DNA from: Acanthacorydalis orientalis
Lineage: Eukaryota > Arthropoda > Insecta > Megaloptera > Corydalidae
Length of the DNA: 64,000 nucleotides
Direction: 5' to 3'
NCBI GenBank assembly: GCA_034766995.1
Contig: CM068313.1
Coordinates: 28,605,825 to 28,669,824, forward strand
The notes under the pieces were generated by a model. The model did not search any database. It had not been told where the DNA came from and was given only the letters and a program-made list of their open reading frames with translations. The position numbers and the translations under genes were made by a program. Of the stretch, positions 18,637 to 32,960 are shown in pieces (the first letter of the stretch is position 1; every line of letters starts with the position of its first letter).

Positions 18637-19323
18637 TTAAAATGTTTTAAATTAAATTAAATTATTATTCTTTTTTAAAAGGCATTTAAAAGTCTGAAAA
18701 GAATTTGTAATTTGTTTATTATATTCATTTAAAATAATTCGTTTATATATATATATATATATATATATAATGTATCACTACTGCATTTATGTATAAAATA
18801 AATTTAACTACTACATTATTTAAAGAGGTTGCGGGGAATGAATATTACACCAAAAGTTCCATTTCATGAGTTGTAATCGCAGAAAATATTTTTTAATTAA
18901 TTAATGATTTAATTCTTCATTATCAATTTTTGCATCTGTTGACTATTAGATTTATTTTGCCATTATGCAGTTTCAAACTACAAAGTATGCTTTAATTTTA
19001 TTGTTTACACTTCTTAAACCTTTCTTAGAAATTTCTATAAAATAATATATGATAACGTATCTTGCTGCACGTAAAGATTTATGTTTTCTGCAGATAAAGA
19101 TATATTTTAATAATATAGTATTTCCTTATATTTATAATTAGAATTAAAGGAATTTGTAGCAAAATTTATATTATTATAAAAAAAATAATGTTTTTTTTAA
19201 TCCACCATTCTTTTTTACTTTGTTTTTTTATCCACCATTAAAACGATTTTTAGTTCAATTGTTTAATGATATACATTAACTCGTACATTTGTCTTTATGC
19301 AATCAATACATTTATATATATAT

Positions 19324-19386
<63 letters not shown>

Positions 19387-19700
19387 AATTGACAGGTAAC
19401 CGTTTATTCTGAATTATACCTGAATGTTTTACAAAAGAAAAATATTTTTATTGGTTTTCGTATTTGGTATCATCAGTGTTATTTTATTTTTATCAATTTA
19501 TCAAAACTCTGTAATAAAAAGTTGTCTACAAAAGAATATTCTTATGAATTTTTGTGCATAGTGTCTAAAAAGGTTTATATAGAATGTTGACATTAAATAA
19601 TAACACAATTGTTTTACATTATATGGATTCCGTTCATGTTTTCTTTTATTTTCTTGTTTATGTTACAAACATGAAATATTTTCAATTGACAGAAAATCCA
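18329..19700. other. AT-rich stretch with TA arrays
   Basis: TA arrays at about 18329-18366, 18601-18635, 18743-18770 and 19314-19381. A repeated ATCCACCATT occurs near 19200 and 19232. No gene is recognised. Confidence 0.6.
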
Positions 19701-20060
19701 TAAAAGTATAAACGATTACGTCAGCATGAAAATCCTTCTAAAGTAACAATAGCAAGCGAGAAAATGCTGGACACGTAACTGATATCAATAATTGGATGTC
19801 TTCTAAATTCAAAAGACTACGTGATTGACAGCTGGTTAAAGGGTATGTCTATCTTTGACGGTTATGTCAAAAGCACATTTCTGACGTTGTGAAAACAGAA
19901 ATGTATTTATATTAAATAGAGTTATATACATCCTCGTCGGGTTCAAATATTGTTTACTGGTACAGTAAACTGTCATCTCCGATATCACAGGTTGATTCTG
20001 TCTGTTACAAGGAATGAAAATCTGTCAAGTTTATATAACAATTAATTTCAATGATATCGT
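19700..20060. promoter_or_regulatory. GC-richer island, candidate regulatory block
   Basis: About 350 bases without TA repeats and with more C+G than the flanks. It contains a perfect inverted repeat GTTTACTG (19952-19959) / CAGTAAAC (19963-19970), which places two TGTTTAC-like forkhead core motifs head to head across a three-base centre, and a CAGCTG E-box near 19830. No open frame of note. Regulatory function is inferred from composition and motifs only. Confidence 0.35.
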
Positions 20061-20385
20061 GTTACTTATTGATACAATTATATGTTGTTATTGGATTCAG
20101 TAAAATTCGTAGCTTCTAGTAAATGTATGTTAGAAAATCATAAAAAAAACGTATTTGTATTTTTATTGTATAGAGCATTTAAAACATATAGAGCATTTTT
20201 TAATGAAATCAGTATTTTAAAAATAATTCATTCTGTGAATATTCTGTTAATATTATGATTGATTTTTTTACATTTAAAGTGTAAAAACATAAGGGTAAGT
20301 ATAAACATATTGTTATGTATACGTAAACATATATTCAAGATTTTCAAAATGATTTTTTGTAAAATCAATGTAAAAAACTGGAATT

Positions 20386-20427
<42 letters not shown>

Positions 20428-20519
20428 TAAGTCAATTCTTTGTTTTTTGCCAAAAAAATTGTTATATATTGTTTTTGTAAACGTGCTAAGACTCACAACA
20501 TTGTGAAAAGCATAAAAAA

Positions 20520-20680
20520 CACATTATCGTTTTTTAAAGCCTTAGGGAGTAAGCGTCAACGACAATTTCGTCAGAAAACATTTTGCCACGTGTCAGACAC
20601 GTGAGGTCACATAATTCTAGAAATTCTATCACGAACGAAATGTTTGAATCAATCCTGCAAATGTCATTTTGTACTCTGAT
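20520..20680. promoter_or_regulatory. Double E-box palindrome with nuclear-receptor half-site
   Basis: CACGTG occurs twice (20587-20592 and 20598-20603) inside a perfect 17-base palindrome, CACGTGTC-A-GACACGTG. AGGTCA, the consensus nuclear-receptor half-site, follows immediately at 20604-20609. CACGTG is bound by bHLH and bHLH-PAS factors such as the CLOCK/CYCLE, Myc and USF classes. The block is GC-richer than its surroundings and has no coding potential. Read as a candidate enhancer or distal promoter element; activity is inferred. Confidence 0.45.
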
Positions 20681-20989
20681 CTCTTCTTATCTATATATTT
20701 CATAAGAATAAGTTTGTACATACACGACAAACATTTATGAAACATATAAACAGTGTCATGTTAATGTCGAGTGACTATATGCCTTTTTTTGATTCATTAA
20801 TCTTACGTACATTGTACTATTCATAGATATTTTAGTTTAACAAATAACAAATATTTTTTTTCATAATCATTTAAATCATCTAAAAGATTTTTGTATACAT
20901 ACATTAAAATACAGATCTTTTATTATAAGTCTAAATTATTATTATTATTTTTTGTAATCGTAAAGTCGAATTATTAATGATACTTTATT

Positions 20990-21493
20990 GTCATATTTAA
21001 CTAATGTAGAACACATTATCAATATTATACTTATCCAATTCAATTAACTTCTTTCGTTAAAAAAATATTATTATATTCTTTTCGATAATTTAATATTATA
21101 TACATATATCATATAACATTATATATATATATATATATATAATATATATTATTTTCATATTTAACTCATGTACAACACACAATACTATATATTTCAACAT
21201 AGTTCTTTAATGATGTCCTTATGATACTAATGACTATTTTACAATTATTCTGATTAGTACAATCGACTTCAAAAAACCGATGTATATAAAAGAATGTATT
21301 TTTTTCAAAGAGTAAATTTTTTATGATAACATTGTATGTGCGTTATAATATATATGCAAGAAGAAAGACAAAAAATTAACAAAACGTTATTTTATCAATA
21401 TTATATTTATCCAATTCAATTAACTTTTTTCGTTAAAAAAATAATGGTATATTCTTTTTGATAATTTAACATTATATACATATATCATATAAC
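20990..21493. repeat. Local direct duplication (99-bp copies)
   Basis: 21019-21117 and 21395-21493 are direct copies with about seven mismatches in 99 positions and no net indel, offset by 376 bases. A shorter upstream piece is also repeated: CATATTTAACTAATGTAGAA near 20992 recurs in altered form near 21155. The arrangement A-B-A'-B' suggests a local segmental duplication followed by divergence. A TA array lies between the copies (about 21119-21150). Confidence 0.85.
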
Positions 21494-21685
21494 GTTTATA
21501 TATTCATTTGAAAATGGTGAAGTTATGCATTCGTGTTTGAATAGTTTATAGTTTGAGTAAACTTGATCTGTATTTTTTCCTTTCAGAAGCACATTAACTA
21601 CAATATTCAATTTCGACGCAAAAACAGAAAAAATATCAATAAAAAATCAATATGTTAGATAATAATTCATACACGAGCATATACA

Positions 21686-21734
<49 letters not shown>

Positions 21735-21756
21735 GCATTCATACCCACACACATAC

Positions 21757-21787
<31 letters not shown>

Positions 21788-22294
21788 CATTATTTTTTAC
21801 TTATACATAGTATATGATAAATAGTTCAATAGTTTAATATAAAACATTATATTAAATTTAATAAAATTGTTGTTATTGAGGAAAATGGTAATTTATGGTA
21901 TGAGGTCACATAGTGTTTTTTTTCTTTTTATAAATTTTAAAACAAATATTTATATTTTCATAAGTTGTGAAACAGTTTTTTTCAAATACGTTCGTTTATT
22001 TACTTTTGTGGTATTATATCTATTAATTTTTTAATGATTTAAAAAAAATTATTAAGTAATTTCATATAGATCCGTGTGTTCATATCATTTTTCAGATTAA
22101 TTTATTTATTACAATTTCAATTTTTTTCTATAATTATTGAAGATATTTTTATTAATTTTGTTATTAATTTTATTTGAAAGATATTATTGGAAATTTTCAA
22201 AATAGTAGAAAAGAATAGTGTTTTTCATGAAAAGTTTTTGTTACCTTTATATTTTTATATTTATATTTTTTCTGAAATATACGAAATATTAATT

Positions 22295-22332
<38 letters not shown>

Positions 22333-22710
22333 TATATATATGTATATATATATATATAAAACATTCATCGCTATTTTATTGATTTACAAGAAAGAGAATT
22401 AAATGTTTTGTTATAAGAAAAGTAAGTAATCTTTTCTCATTAAACATAATTTTAGCATCTTCCAAACTAACTAATGCCCAGTTTAGCAACCCCCAAACAA
22501 TCATAAATCGATTTTTTATTTCAAAATTTTTTTAAAAAATATGAATAATTTGTATCAAATTGAAGATAGGAGCTTAAAATATATTGTTGTACTATTCTCT
22601 CATAAGCATATCTAAATCGAAAGAGAAGATATTTATGTGGTATTCTTTTATAATTTATTACTATTTAAAATGTGTTAGAAATAAAATGCCTCTAGAAAAA
22701 ATTAATTAAT

Positions 22711-22778
<68 letters not shown>

Positions 22779-23110
22779 AAACAGCGGTAAAAATTACAAA
22801 AGTTTAATAAATAGAAACTTCATATTGACTAAAAGTTTTTTCTTAATATAGAAGAAACAACGATCTACATAGATTATATTACATGTACAGAATAACAGTG
22901 TGTTAAAGTAAGCCGACCAGATGTGCTTTTGCAGATATCATTCTTGTACCACAACAGGCAGAAATAAATTCCAGTTCATTATTTAAGGATTTATTCGTTC
23001 ATTTAAAGTGGAAAAGACAGTCATGTTCCGTCTATTTTTCATACATATACTGTTGTTTTTGTTAAATTTATTTAGTAAATGCTTTAGAATTATAATAGTA
23101 TTTAATAACA

Positions 23111-23151
<41 letters not shown>

Positions 23152-24334
23152 TTCTATTATAAATATTTTATTCAAATATTAAAATATTGCGTTAAATAAT
23201 ATTTTTTTTATATAAAATTTATTTTCTTATTTTAAAAGTAGTAATCAGAAAGTGTAAAATAATATATATATATATATGTATATGTATATATTCGAAATAG
23301 GTTTATTAAAAATATTAATGAATTATTTGATTGACATAAAATACCGATGATCGTGATGTTTGAGGAATGCATGATCTCATTATCGTTAATTTGACCATCT
23401 GCTACTGAATAATGCTTGAAATTAGAATAATTAACCCTCTATTTGTTAAATTTAAATAAAATTTCTATAATTTTACAGAATTTATTGTTTTTATTTAGTT
23501 CTTTTTATATTTTTTACGTTAAATCTTAAATTTGCTTAATCATTTACATTTTAAGAATGAAATTTAAAAAAAATGTTTGTGTTATTAGATTTTATTGTAG
23601 AATTATAATCATATTAAAGTTCGTCATAAACATTTGTAAAAATGACAAGTAAATAAAATTGCTTAAAACTTTCCTTTAAAGCATTTACAATTTAATGAGA
23701 TAAGATATTAAATTTTACAAATTTACATCAAAATCATTTAATAAAAAGTTGAGATAAATTATGAAATCAAAACAGACACCTGATCATATTCGAATTAAGT
23801 GGAAAAGTTCATTCCGTTAATTAACTTTTTATCTACTCTACATCTTATTACTAACGGAAGTAGATTAAATTACGAAAGATTATCAAAATACAAAAGAATA
23901 CTCTGATGTTGTTATCATTACCACAGATTTCTTAGAAGTCTCATTAAAAATGTTTTCATTCTTTTTATTAATGAACTTCATATATAAATACCAAAGAATT
24001 TTCTTATATTTTGTTTTGATGTTTGTTGTTATATTTTATTCATGTTTTTCGTTGTTTTCAACTAAGCGTTGTTTGAAAATGAGTTTATTTTTCTCATGTA
24101 AACATTTCGTTTATACAACGTAAAAATACAATCTAAATAAATAAACCTACTTTGTTCTCTTTGATTAAAAAAAATCATATTAAGTCTTCCTGTTTCTCAT
24201 CTCACCTCTGGGTTATTTTAAAAAAACTATATTTTATTTACAAGTATTCTGTTTTGAATTTAGTATTTATGAAATTATCTTAAATACATTTATTTTAATA
24301 TTATGTATTTAGTTCTGATTAAAAATACACACAT

Positions 24335-24397
<63 letters not shown>

Positions 24398-24446
24398 TTA
24401 TGAAATTAATAAATAAAAAGCTATATTTCTAATTGTTTTATAAAGT

Positions 24447-24489
<43 letters not shown>

Positions 24490-25405
24490 TATGAGTAAAT
24501 ATACCTAAATAACACATTTTTGTAGGAAAAATAATGGGTATCGTACATAAGTACGAAAATTAAAATTGAATAAATAAAAAACAATGATAGAAAATGAAAA
24601 AAAACAGCATTTGTATGCATGATTATTTATTGTCAACTAATGGAAAATGATAATTTTTATTCAATAATTAGTTGAATATTAAAAGAAAAACGAACAGAGT
24701 ATAAGACAAAGTAATTTTAGAAAAAACTGAATCTAATAAGAAGTAATATTAACAAATTTAGAATGACGGCATCAAGTTTGAAAAACATTTAATATTAGAG
24801 TTTATTTTATGAAAATCAATATTGAAAAAATTGTGAGGTTACAGATTATTAATTTGATATTTTTTTAAAAATCAAAATTTATTCTTTAAAGCTGTCCGAT
24901 ATTCCGAATATTCAATAGATTTTTTATTTGTCTCTTTTTATTATTAGCCAATTTTGTATCTGGAGCTATGATAGAAGAACCTTGATGACAGAAGAAGAGA
25001 CTTTAATGACAGAAGAACCCTGAAGAATGTTGAATAAGATAAAGATGTATATTTTCAAGTCTGTTCAACTATAGACACCTTTATGTTACCTTTTCCACAA
25101 TGCCTCGCTCTGTTGTGGAATGACAAAATAAATTGAAGTTCGAAAAGGAGCACTCATTTTAAACAATTCTACATTCACAAACAAAGTAGCATATAAAGTA
25201 GTTTGGTCATTTTTTACATTTTTAGTAAAAGTCTAGATACTCTGTGAATTGAGTGCTTTTCTTTTATATGAATCTATCAGAATTACTGCACAAAAATAAT
25301 TTTGTGATCATCGAAGCATTTAATTGACCGTTAAATATTGAACAAAATAATTCTATGTCTTTCTCTCTCTCCCTCTATCTATCTATCTATCTATCCATCT
25401 ATATC

Positions 25406-25465
<60 letters not shown>

Positions 25466-25740
25466 ATTTAATCTGATATGATGCTTATGATTCTTTTAAA
25501 GGATTGAGATTAATGTAGATGAAGATTAACGAGTTAAAATTTACGTGTGGTTTTTAACTCTATATTCATCAATCTGTACACAAATATCTTGCAGTGAAAT
25601 ATTTTTACCCTACACATACTTATAAGGTTTTATTGATAGCGACTTACGAAAAAGGTTATGTAGATATTCAAAAGATTTCCATTTTTCAGGATTGTTTTTC
25701 CTTTGAATATATTCAAAATATAAGAATGAAGTAACGTAGG
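21494..25740. other. AT-rich stretch without recognisable genes
   Basis: TA arrays at about 21688-21732 (running into AC repeat to about 21790), 22297-22357, 22714-22776, 23111-23151, 23260-23292, 24328-24392 (AC then TA), 24449-24492 and 25366-25465 (TCTA units, then TA). Three imperfect copies of a GACAGAAGAA-containing unit occur at about 24969-25033. No coding sequence was recognised. Confidence 0.6.
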
Positions 25741-25744
25741 TGCG

Positions 25745-26044
25745 CTTGCGTCAAAGCTCATTTCTCACGAAGTGTTTGTGCTGCGTCGCGGCGCTTACCT
25801 GCCTATCGTTCCAGCGTGTCAGTAGCGACGCCGTGTTTGCGTCGAACGGCCGTTATTGCGTGACGTCATGTCTGTCGTGTCGGTTGACGGTTGTGTGCTT
25901 TCGCCTGGTTGATACGTGACGTTCTTACAACGTTTGTGCTTTGTTAAACGATTGTTTTGTTATTTATTTATTTATTTTTTGCTTGTGCGTGTAACAGTGT
26001 TCTCAGATTGAGTTTTAATTGGACTCTAGTTTAATTAGGTAAGT
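25745..26044 (+). promoter_or_regulatory. CpG-rich island: promoter and non-coding first exon ending in a consensus donor
   Basis: This is the most CpG-dense stretch of the window. It contains a perfect cAMP-response element TGACGTCA (25861-25868), a second ACGTGACGT motif (25914-25922) and a TCAGTA initiator-like site at 25819-25824. A sharp consensus donor lies at 26038/26039 (TTAG followed by GTAAGT). No open frame crosses the exon, so it would be 5' untranslated. The next supported coding exon downstream on the same strand is the potassium channel exon at 42144, so this may be that gene's promoter and leader exon; the link is inferred. A second good donor on the opposite strand (minus, exon end 25799, then GTAAGC) raises the possibility of divergent transcription. 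Confidence 0.5.
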
Positions 26045-26671
26045 TCTCCGCTTTCAAATGAAATGGTCTTCGAGTTTGATTACTTTTTTTTTCGAACTGT
26101 AGGCTTTTGAAAAAGTTTATTATGAGTTTCGGTTACAATTGTTTCTTGCTACTATTTAACATGAATAAAAAAGTTTTTTTTTTTACTTTGAAGACATTGT
26201 TCATTTTGAGAATGTTTTTTTTTGCTTCATGTTATTCAAAAGTTTTAATATACTTTGTGTTGAAAAGCAAATGTTTTGTTACGAGTCAATGTATCGGAAA
26301 AGTTAATTATGCAGAAATTGATTGCGACGAATAAATCATTTTTTTATAATGGTTATCTTTTCGAATTGTATACAGATAACGAAAAGACATTTTATTTTTA
26401 AAGCAAATCATTTTTCATTTATTCTTAATTTTCAATTTTTTAAAAACTGTACGAAGCAATCAACTAATTAACATTTGATGTACTCTGAAATAGAATTACA
26501 GTTTAATTTTTTAAAAAATGTTTTATTCTTATTGAATATAATGTTACGATTAAATGAGATGTCATATTAAAATTTAATTGTTATTTTAGAAAATTATAAG
26601 TAAATAAGTGCATCATGAATGTATTATATAATATTTATTTAAATAATTTGGTTGTTTTTCGTATTTTTGTT

Positions 26672-26733
<62 letters not shown>

Positions 26734-26844
26734 ATATCAAGATTATCATTTTAATATTAAGATTTTGCCTTAATATGGTATCTTTTATAATACATTTATA
26801 TCGTTTATTACATGCAAATATCTGTTTCTTACTTTCTCTCTTCA

Positions 26845-26896
<52 letters not shown>

Positions 26897-26955
26897 TGCG
26901 TACATTTTTTTTTATAATCAACAACATTCTTACGAAACTCTTATTAATAATATTT

Positions 26956-27004
<49 letters not shown>

Positions 27005-27388
27005 TTAGATTGTATGTATAACAAAAAATAATTTATTTTTTAAAATTTATTATCAGTTTAATATTCCTTAAACTAGCTAATAATGTTACTAAAAAATCTC
27101 AATTTCTAGTTGTATTATTTGTTTTAAAATTGATTGATTTGAATATCTTATGTATTTTTTTTACGTCATCTTTTTTATGTCAACTTATAAGCGTTTAATT
27201 TCTTAATATTTGTATATACACGTAATACTTGTATTTTCATCACATTATAACATATTAAATAATTAAATTTTATATTTAATTTTTATTTTTAATTTTTTTC
27301 TTGTCAATTTATTTTTCTACGTTTAGTTACAAACGAAATATACAATATGCTGTCCTTTTTTATTCAATTTTTGTTTTGTCAAATCGTA

Positions 27389-27423
<35 letters not shown>

Positions 27424-27573
27424 AATTTAGATCCTTTTGAATATATTTTGAGAGTGAAATATAGTAATATATATATATATTATTTTCATATTTTCTAAAT
27501 ATTATTTATTTTTTTGCTTTTTTGAATTATTTTTTAATACATATTTTTTATATATTTATATACGCACATACGT

Positions 27574-27618
<45 letters not shown>

Positions 27619-28682
27619 ATGGAAATACAATTATGTATATATTGTATTATTGCTAGTAAATATTAAGTATATTTAGTTTTAATTCAATTAAAATATAAAA
27701 AAATATCTGAAAAACTGTAACTAAGTTTTATAAGTTTAAAATTATATTTCTATTTCTTTTCATTTATTTTTGTTCTTTTTTTGCTAACACGTGACTTGTG
27801 CTCTAGGAAAGAAAGAATTTATATTTTTAATTTATTATATTTTCTTAAATAAATATTGATGAGCAGTAATTTTTAATTTAATTAACTACATATAACTGTT
27901 TCAAGAATATTAATTCATTTGATTGTGTCTTTTTTAAGATATTAATCAAATAGCAACAGTACTTATATTTGCAAAAAATGCATATGTTTAAAATATATAA
28001 ATTGTATATGATAAATGATCACTTATACAATTATCAAATATTTGCAATATTTTCAACTTACTTTATTTACAGTTCATTTAGATATTTGTATTAGAATAGC
28101 ATTAACGTGACGTAAACATATACATAGTAGCAGAAATAACAGAACCTGTTTGTTTATAAAATTAAGTTTAATTTTAAAGATGAAAAAATTAACAAAGAAA
28201 CCATCGAAATGTTAATGAACCATAAATAATAAGTTACATGTATAATAAACTTCTTACGTAAATTAATAATACACTTCTAAGTAATTTGTTTTACATTCAA
28301 CAGGTGTAAACTTAATTATGAAGATAAAATATCTAATTACAATTTCAATTAAGTAATTGTTATTTCAAGAAAACAAATATAAATGAAAATATTAAAATAT
28401 GATAAATTAATTACGTTACGTATATCAACGACCGAGTTTGAATTTAGATGAAACTTTATATTGAAGTAATCAGGAAGAGCCATGAAAAGTATTATTTGGA
28501 TATGTTAAGCCGAAAAAATCTTATTAGAATAGACTTTGATCATAAATATGAAACGTTATTGATTTTTATTTTCGTAATAATTTCTGCAAAGATTAATGAC
28601 ATAAGATTAATGATATTCACATTTAAGTATACGTATATTAAAATAAATGCACATTATATAAATGATGTTATAAAGACATACG

Positions 28683-28715
<33 letters not shown>

Positions 28716-29161
28716 ATATGTAGAGGGAAATCAATTCACTGTATATGTTTGGTTAAAGTTAATTGTATTTTATCAAAAAAGTAAATTTTGTAATACATTC
28801 GATCATGTTAAATTATATATCATATATACTATTTGTTTATATGTATAGATAATGTAGATAATTGTTTTATCAGTCAAAAATGTCACGAAAAATTGGATCT
28901 AAGTTTACAAAATAATAGTCTTAGTCCTGTTTTTTTATTCATTCAAATAGGTTTTGATATATTTTGTTTAACAAAAATAATTTATATATATATATATATA
29001 TATATATTATTAAAGAAAGTAAAATAATTTATGTAAATAAGTTCAATTACAAATAAAACTTGTTAAATATTTTATATTTATGAAATAAAACATATTTATG
29101 GTATATAAAATATCTATTTACGGGTTTCTTTATATCAAATTTAATATTTTTGCATATATAA

Positions 29162-29226
<65 letters not shown>

Positions 29227-29301
29227 TAAAATTATCTACAAAATACTTTATAAAACACTACGTTGCAAAAGTAATCTACCCGCGATAATGTTTATTTAGA
29301 C

Positions 29302-29356
<55 letters not shown>

Positions 29357-29433
29357 TCATATCGTAGACTTACTTATTTGATATGTTTTTTGTTTCATTT
29401 GGTTATATGTGCATGGTTATAATTGACAAGTGG
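26045..29433. other. AT-rich stretch, probable intron
   Basis: TA arrays at about 26672-26733, 26846-26894, 26958-27002, 27391-27421, 27570-27616, 28680-28722, 28981-29007, 29163-29221 and 29304-29354. No exon was recognised. It would be intronic if the 26038 donor joins to the channel exon. Confidence 0.55.
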
Positions 29434-29494
29434 GTGAGCGCAGCGAGCCCGGTCATTGGTGAACACAGCGAATAGGGGGTGAACCCCCTTAGTA
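29434..29494 (+). repeat. GC-rich hairpin repeat, copy 1
   Basis: An isolated GC-rich island in AT-rich DNA. Two related 15-mers, GTGAGCGCAGCGAGC (29434-29448) and GTGAACACAGCGAAT (29459-29473), lie 25 bases apart. A perfect hairpin, AGGGGGT-GA-ACCCCCT (29474-29489), follows, and a TA array begins just after (29494). The copy at 35820-35900 is on the other strand. A GC-rich hairpin close to one end recalls Helitron 3' ends, but the expected CTRR terminus is not clear, so the family is left open. Confidence 0.6.
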
Positions 29495-31226
29495 TGTATA
29501 TATATATATATATATATATATAATAAAACAAACTTGCTCGCAATATAATATTCAAGAGAAAATATAATATAGTAAATAAGAAAGCATCGAATTGTAAACG
29601 CTATCTTTGAAAGTTGTAATTAAATTCTTGGAGAAATAGTAAATTAATCTATCTCATTTTCCGATCTCTTAGTTTTTAAATATACATTTATTATAATGTT
29701 ACAATTTTTTAATGAAACTGCTAGAAATATATTTTTTTATACTTGTGCTATATATCAATTTTTCTGTACGAAATATTTTATATATCAAATAAATGTTAAT
29801 GTAAGTTGCGACAAATTTCAAAGAGGTATATATCATTCATACCTGGTCGAATACTGTTCTGCAGTTGGCGAAGCTATTAAAAAACTGTTACCAAGTAAAG
29901 TTTTCGCGTTGTAGTTCAACAGTGATTTGTTTTATTTAACTTATCCCATTCTTAGGTTGTCAATATGTTCAGCTCAGTTATTTATGTTTTTTTTCATCTT
30001 TTGTCGATTTCTAACTACTGTTTTAATTTTCTCGCTACAGTCTTTTTATTTTTCAGTTTTATTTTTCATATTGATCGTGAGTACAGAACTCTACAGAACT
30101 CTGCAAATGCACCTTTTATTCTCAGTATTACAAAAAACGATACCGACATTTTGATGAAATATTATTTAAATAATGCTCTATAATTTACATAATTAATTTG
30201 CATAAAATTATTTATTATGAAAAAATGAAAAATTACAAAATGTTTTAGAAAATAAAACGAACAGGTATATTTGAGGTAATGAACGTTATTAATTAATAAA
30301 CAGTTAATGGATATAAATAGTAATATTTTTTAATACCTCAAGTTTTAAAGTTTTAACGAAATGTTAAAAAATTTAAAAAAAATGTTAAAAAAAGTATATT
30401 ATTATAAAAAAATATAAGTTTTATAACATTTTATTTTAGTAATCTTATTAAATTTTCGATTAATAATGAAAGTAAAATGAGTTCAAAAATAAAATTTTCA
30501 TGTAAAAGTAGTGCGTTTGAAGTATTTCTGGTATTAAAAAATAATGTATTGATATTTCCTTTCAATTATATAATATGTCATATTTGATAAGTGTCACGTT
30601 GAACTGTACAAAAATCAAGAAAAACGAGTAGGTAGTTTTTATTTTGTCCTCGAATATATCTTTAACTAGAAATTTATTATCTTGTTGTATAAAAAATGAC
30701 ATGATTTTTTTGTAGAGATCTATAATAAATCTATATTATTGAAATATAAATTTAAAAAACATAGTATTAAAGCATAGTAATAAATATATATGGAAAGTGA
30801 ATAATATGCTGAAATGAAACAATGTATCTATTAAAATAAATTTACTGTACTATTAAAAAAAGTTAAAATAGTTTAATATTAAAATGAGTGCTTTTATAAT
30901 TACAAAATGGGTTAACGACATTTACTTTTTAGCCAATAATTTTATTTATTATTCTTATATTATAAGATGTTCCTATTTTGTATGGATTTTCCTAACCTTA
31001 CAACACGAGAAAATGTTTCTTGTAAAACCACACAAACTGTATCGTTATTGCTTCGATGCTTCTCATAATGTGGGAATTGTGATGAATTTATATTCATACA
31101 TAGGGTAGAGTATAGCTTTTCGCACATAGTAGATTGCCACGAAAATCATTTATCGGTACACCAAACGTCGGCTGGCAAATTTAGTTAACGAATTTGGTTG
31201 CTCCCCGAACAAGCAACGCTTATAGA

Positions 31227-31289
<63 letters not shown>

Positions 31290-31668
31290 ACACACATGTA
31301 TGTTAGGAATCACGATACTGTTTTCAACATTACTATGACTGCTTCAAATTCAAACTGTAATTGATTATCGTACGCCCTCCATTTTGGTGCCTTTCAAATC
31401 CCACTCTCATGCGGATTTAAATTAATAGGCAGTAGACGCGAGCATGGTTGTCATTTTACTACTCATTATTTACTCTCGGCATTGCTAAATCGTGCGCACA
31501 ACAAACGTATAACTTTCTCTGTTATAATTTGCAAACGGTATTTAACACATGCTCGTCAATGTAATGACATAAGTATACCCATGTCTTGTTAATGCATTGT
31601 ATACATGCCTAAATGTTAAACCCCAATAAAACACTTGATTTAACTGAAGTTATTTTTTAGACTTCCAT

Positions 31669-31728
<60 letters not shown>

Positions 31729-32901
31729 TCTAAAATACTACATATACTAACACATTTACCTTTCATACTGTATAAAATAACAAACAGGAATGTAATGGGC
31801 CATTTTATTAATGCTAAAACATTTATACAGTTTAACAAGAAAATTATTCCAATGCGTTTGCTTGAAATTAAATTTACATTCACCTTTTTCATTCAAAATT
31901 ATTTTCTTTTCTTGTTAAATGAGTATGTTTTATAAGTATTAGTATTAGTTTTATTAATAGATATTTTATTAAATCAATATAAAGGATTTTGTAATTTAAG
32001 ACTATATGACAGACATAATTAAAATAAACCTTTGAAGTTAAGATCACTAAAGATAATTGTAAAAAGTGAAGGATTATGACTATACCATAATTATAAAGTA
32101 GAATTTTGAATACTAAATGCATAACTTAAGCAATGGTAGATTATGATATGGTAAGGTGGTTAGAAATTACTGTGTTAATTGAGGTTAAAAAAGAGATTAT
32201 CCCAAACATTCGAGTTTCACAGCATTTCGAAGTTTTATTCGTACGATATTCTAATTTCTGTTTATATTGTAATTTGTATAGTCATAATTTCGGTATAAGT
32301 GTAAATGGTCTATTTGCTGACAACATTAAATATTAATTAATATTTTAAAGTAGTTCACTTTATATAATGCGTTATGTTTAATTATAGATTTATTAAAATT
32401 TTATTTAAAAATATCATTATTTACTTCATATTTAAAACTAAATGACTTAGTTAAGTTGCAAATTTGGTTAGTATTACCTCAAAATTATAAAATAGCAGTT
32501 TAATAATTACTAAGCATGTCTTTTATAATAAAACTAATTTCAGAATTCGATTCAAATGTATCTATAAATCTGAGTTTTAAAATTAAGATAATTGAAAATC
32601 TTAATTGCTTTGTTTCCCGTGTACCCATTGTTCATTGCTTTGTGGGAATCATGGATGACACGCATAAAATAATGTGTTTTACGACTGGTTTTGATTTGCA
32701 TCATCTACAGTTGGATTCTGAACTCAAAATCTGTCTAAAAATGAGAAGAGTGGAATAAATGTATTTTGACATATATCTCGAAGTGTCTTTATTCAGTTTA
32801 AAATAATATTTTTTTATTAAATAATAATTTAATGTTAATATATTATGGTTTCCATAGCATTAGTATATTTGATATGAAATAGAATGTACATATATATGTT
32901 T

Positions 32902-32960
<59 letters not shown>

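Noticed and set aside
29927..30183. T-rich open frames rich in Phe, Leu and Ile with apparent signal peptides (also 23008, 26107, 30884)
   Set aside because: T-rich sequence gives hydrophobic frames by chance; no promoter, splice sites, family match or codon bias supports them.
32516..32758. 80-codon frame with mixed codon use
   Set aside because: No recognisable domain, no splice or promoter signals; kept only as a remark in the stretch description.
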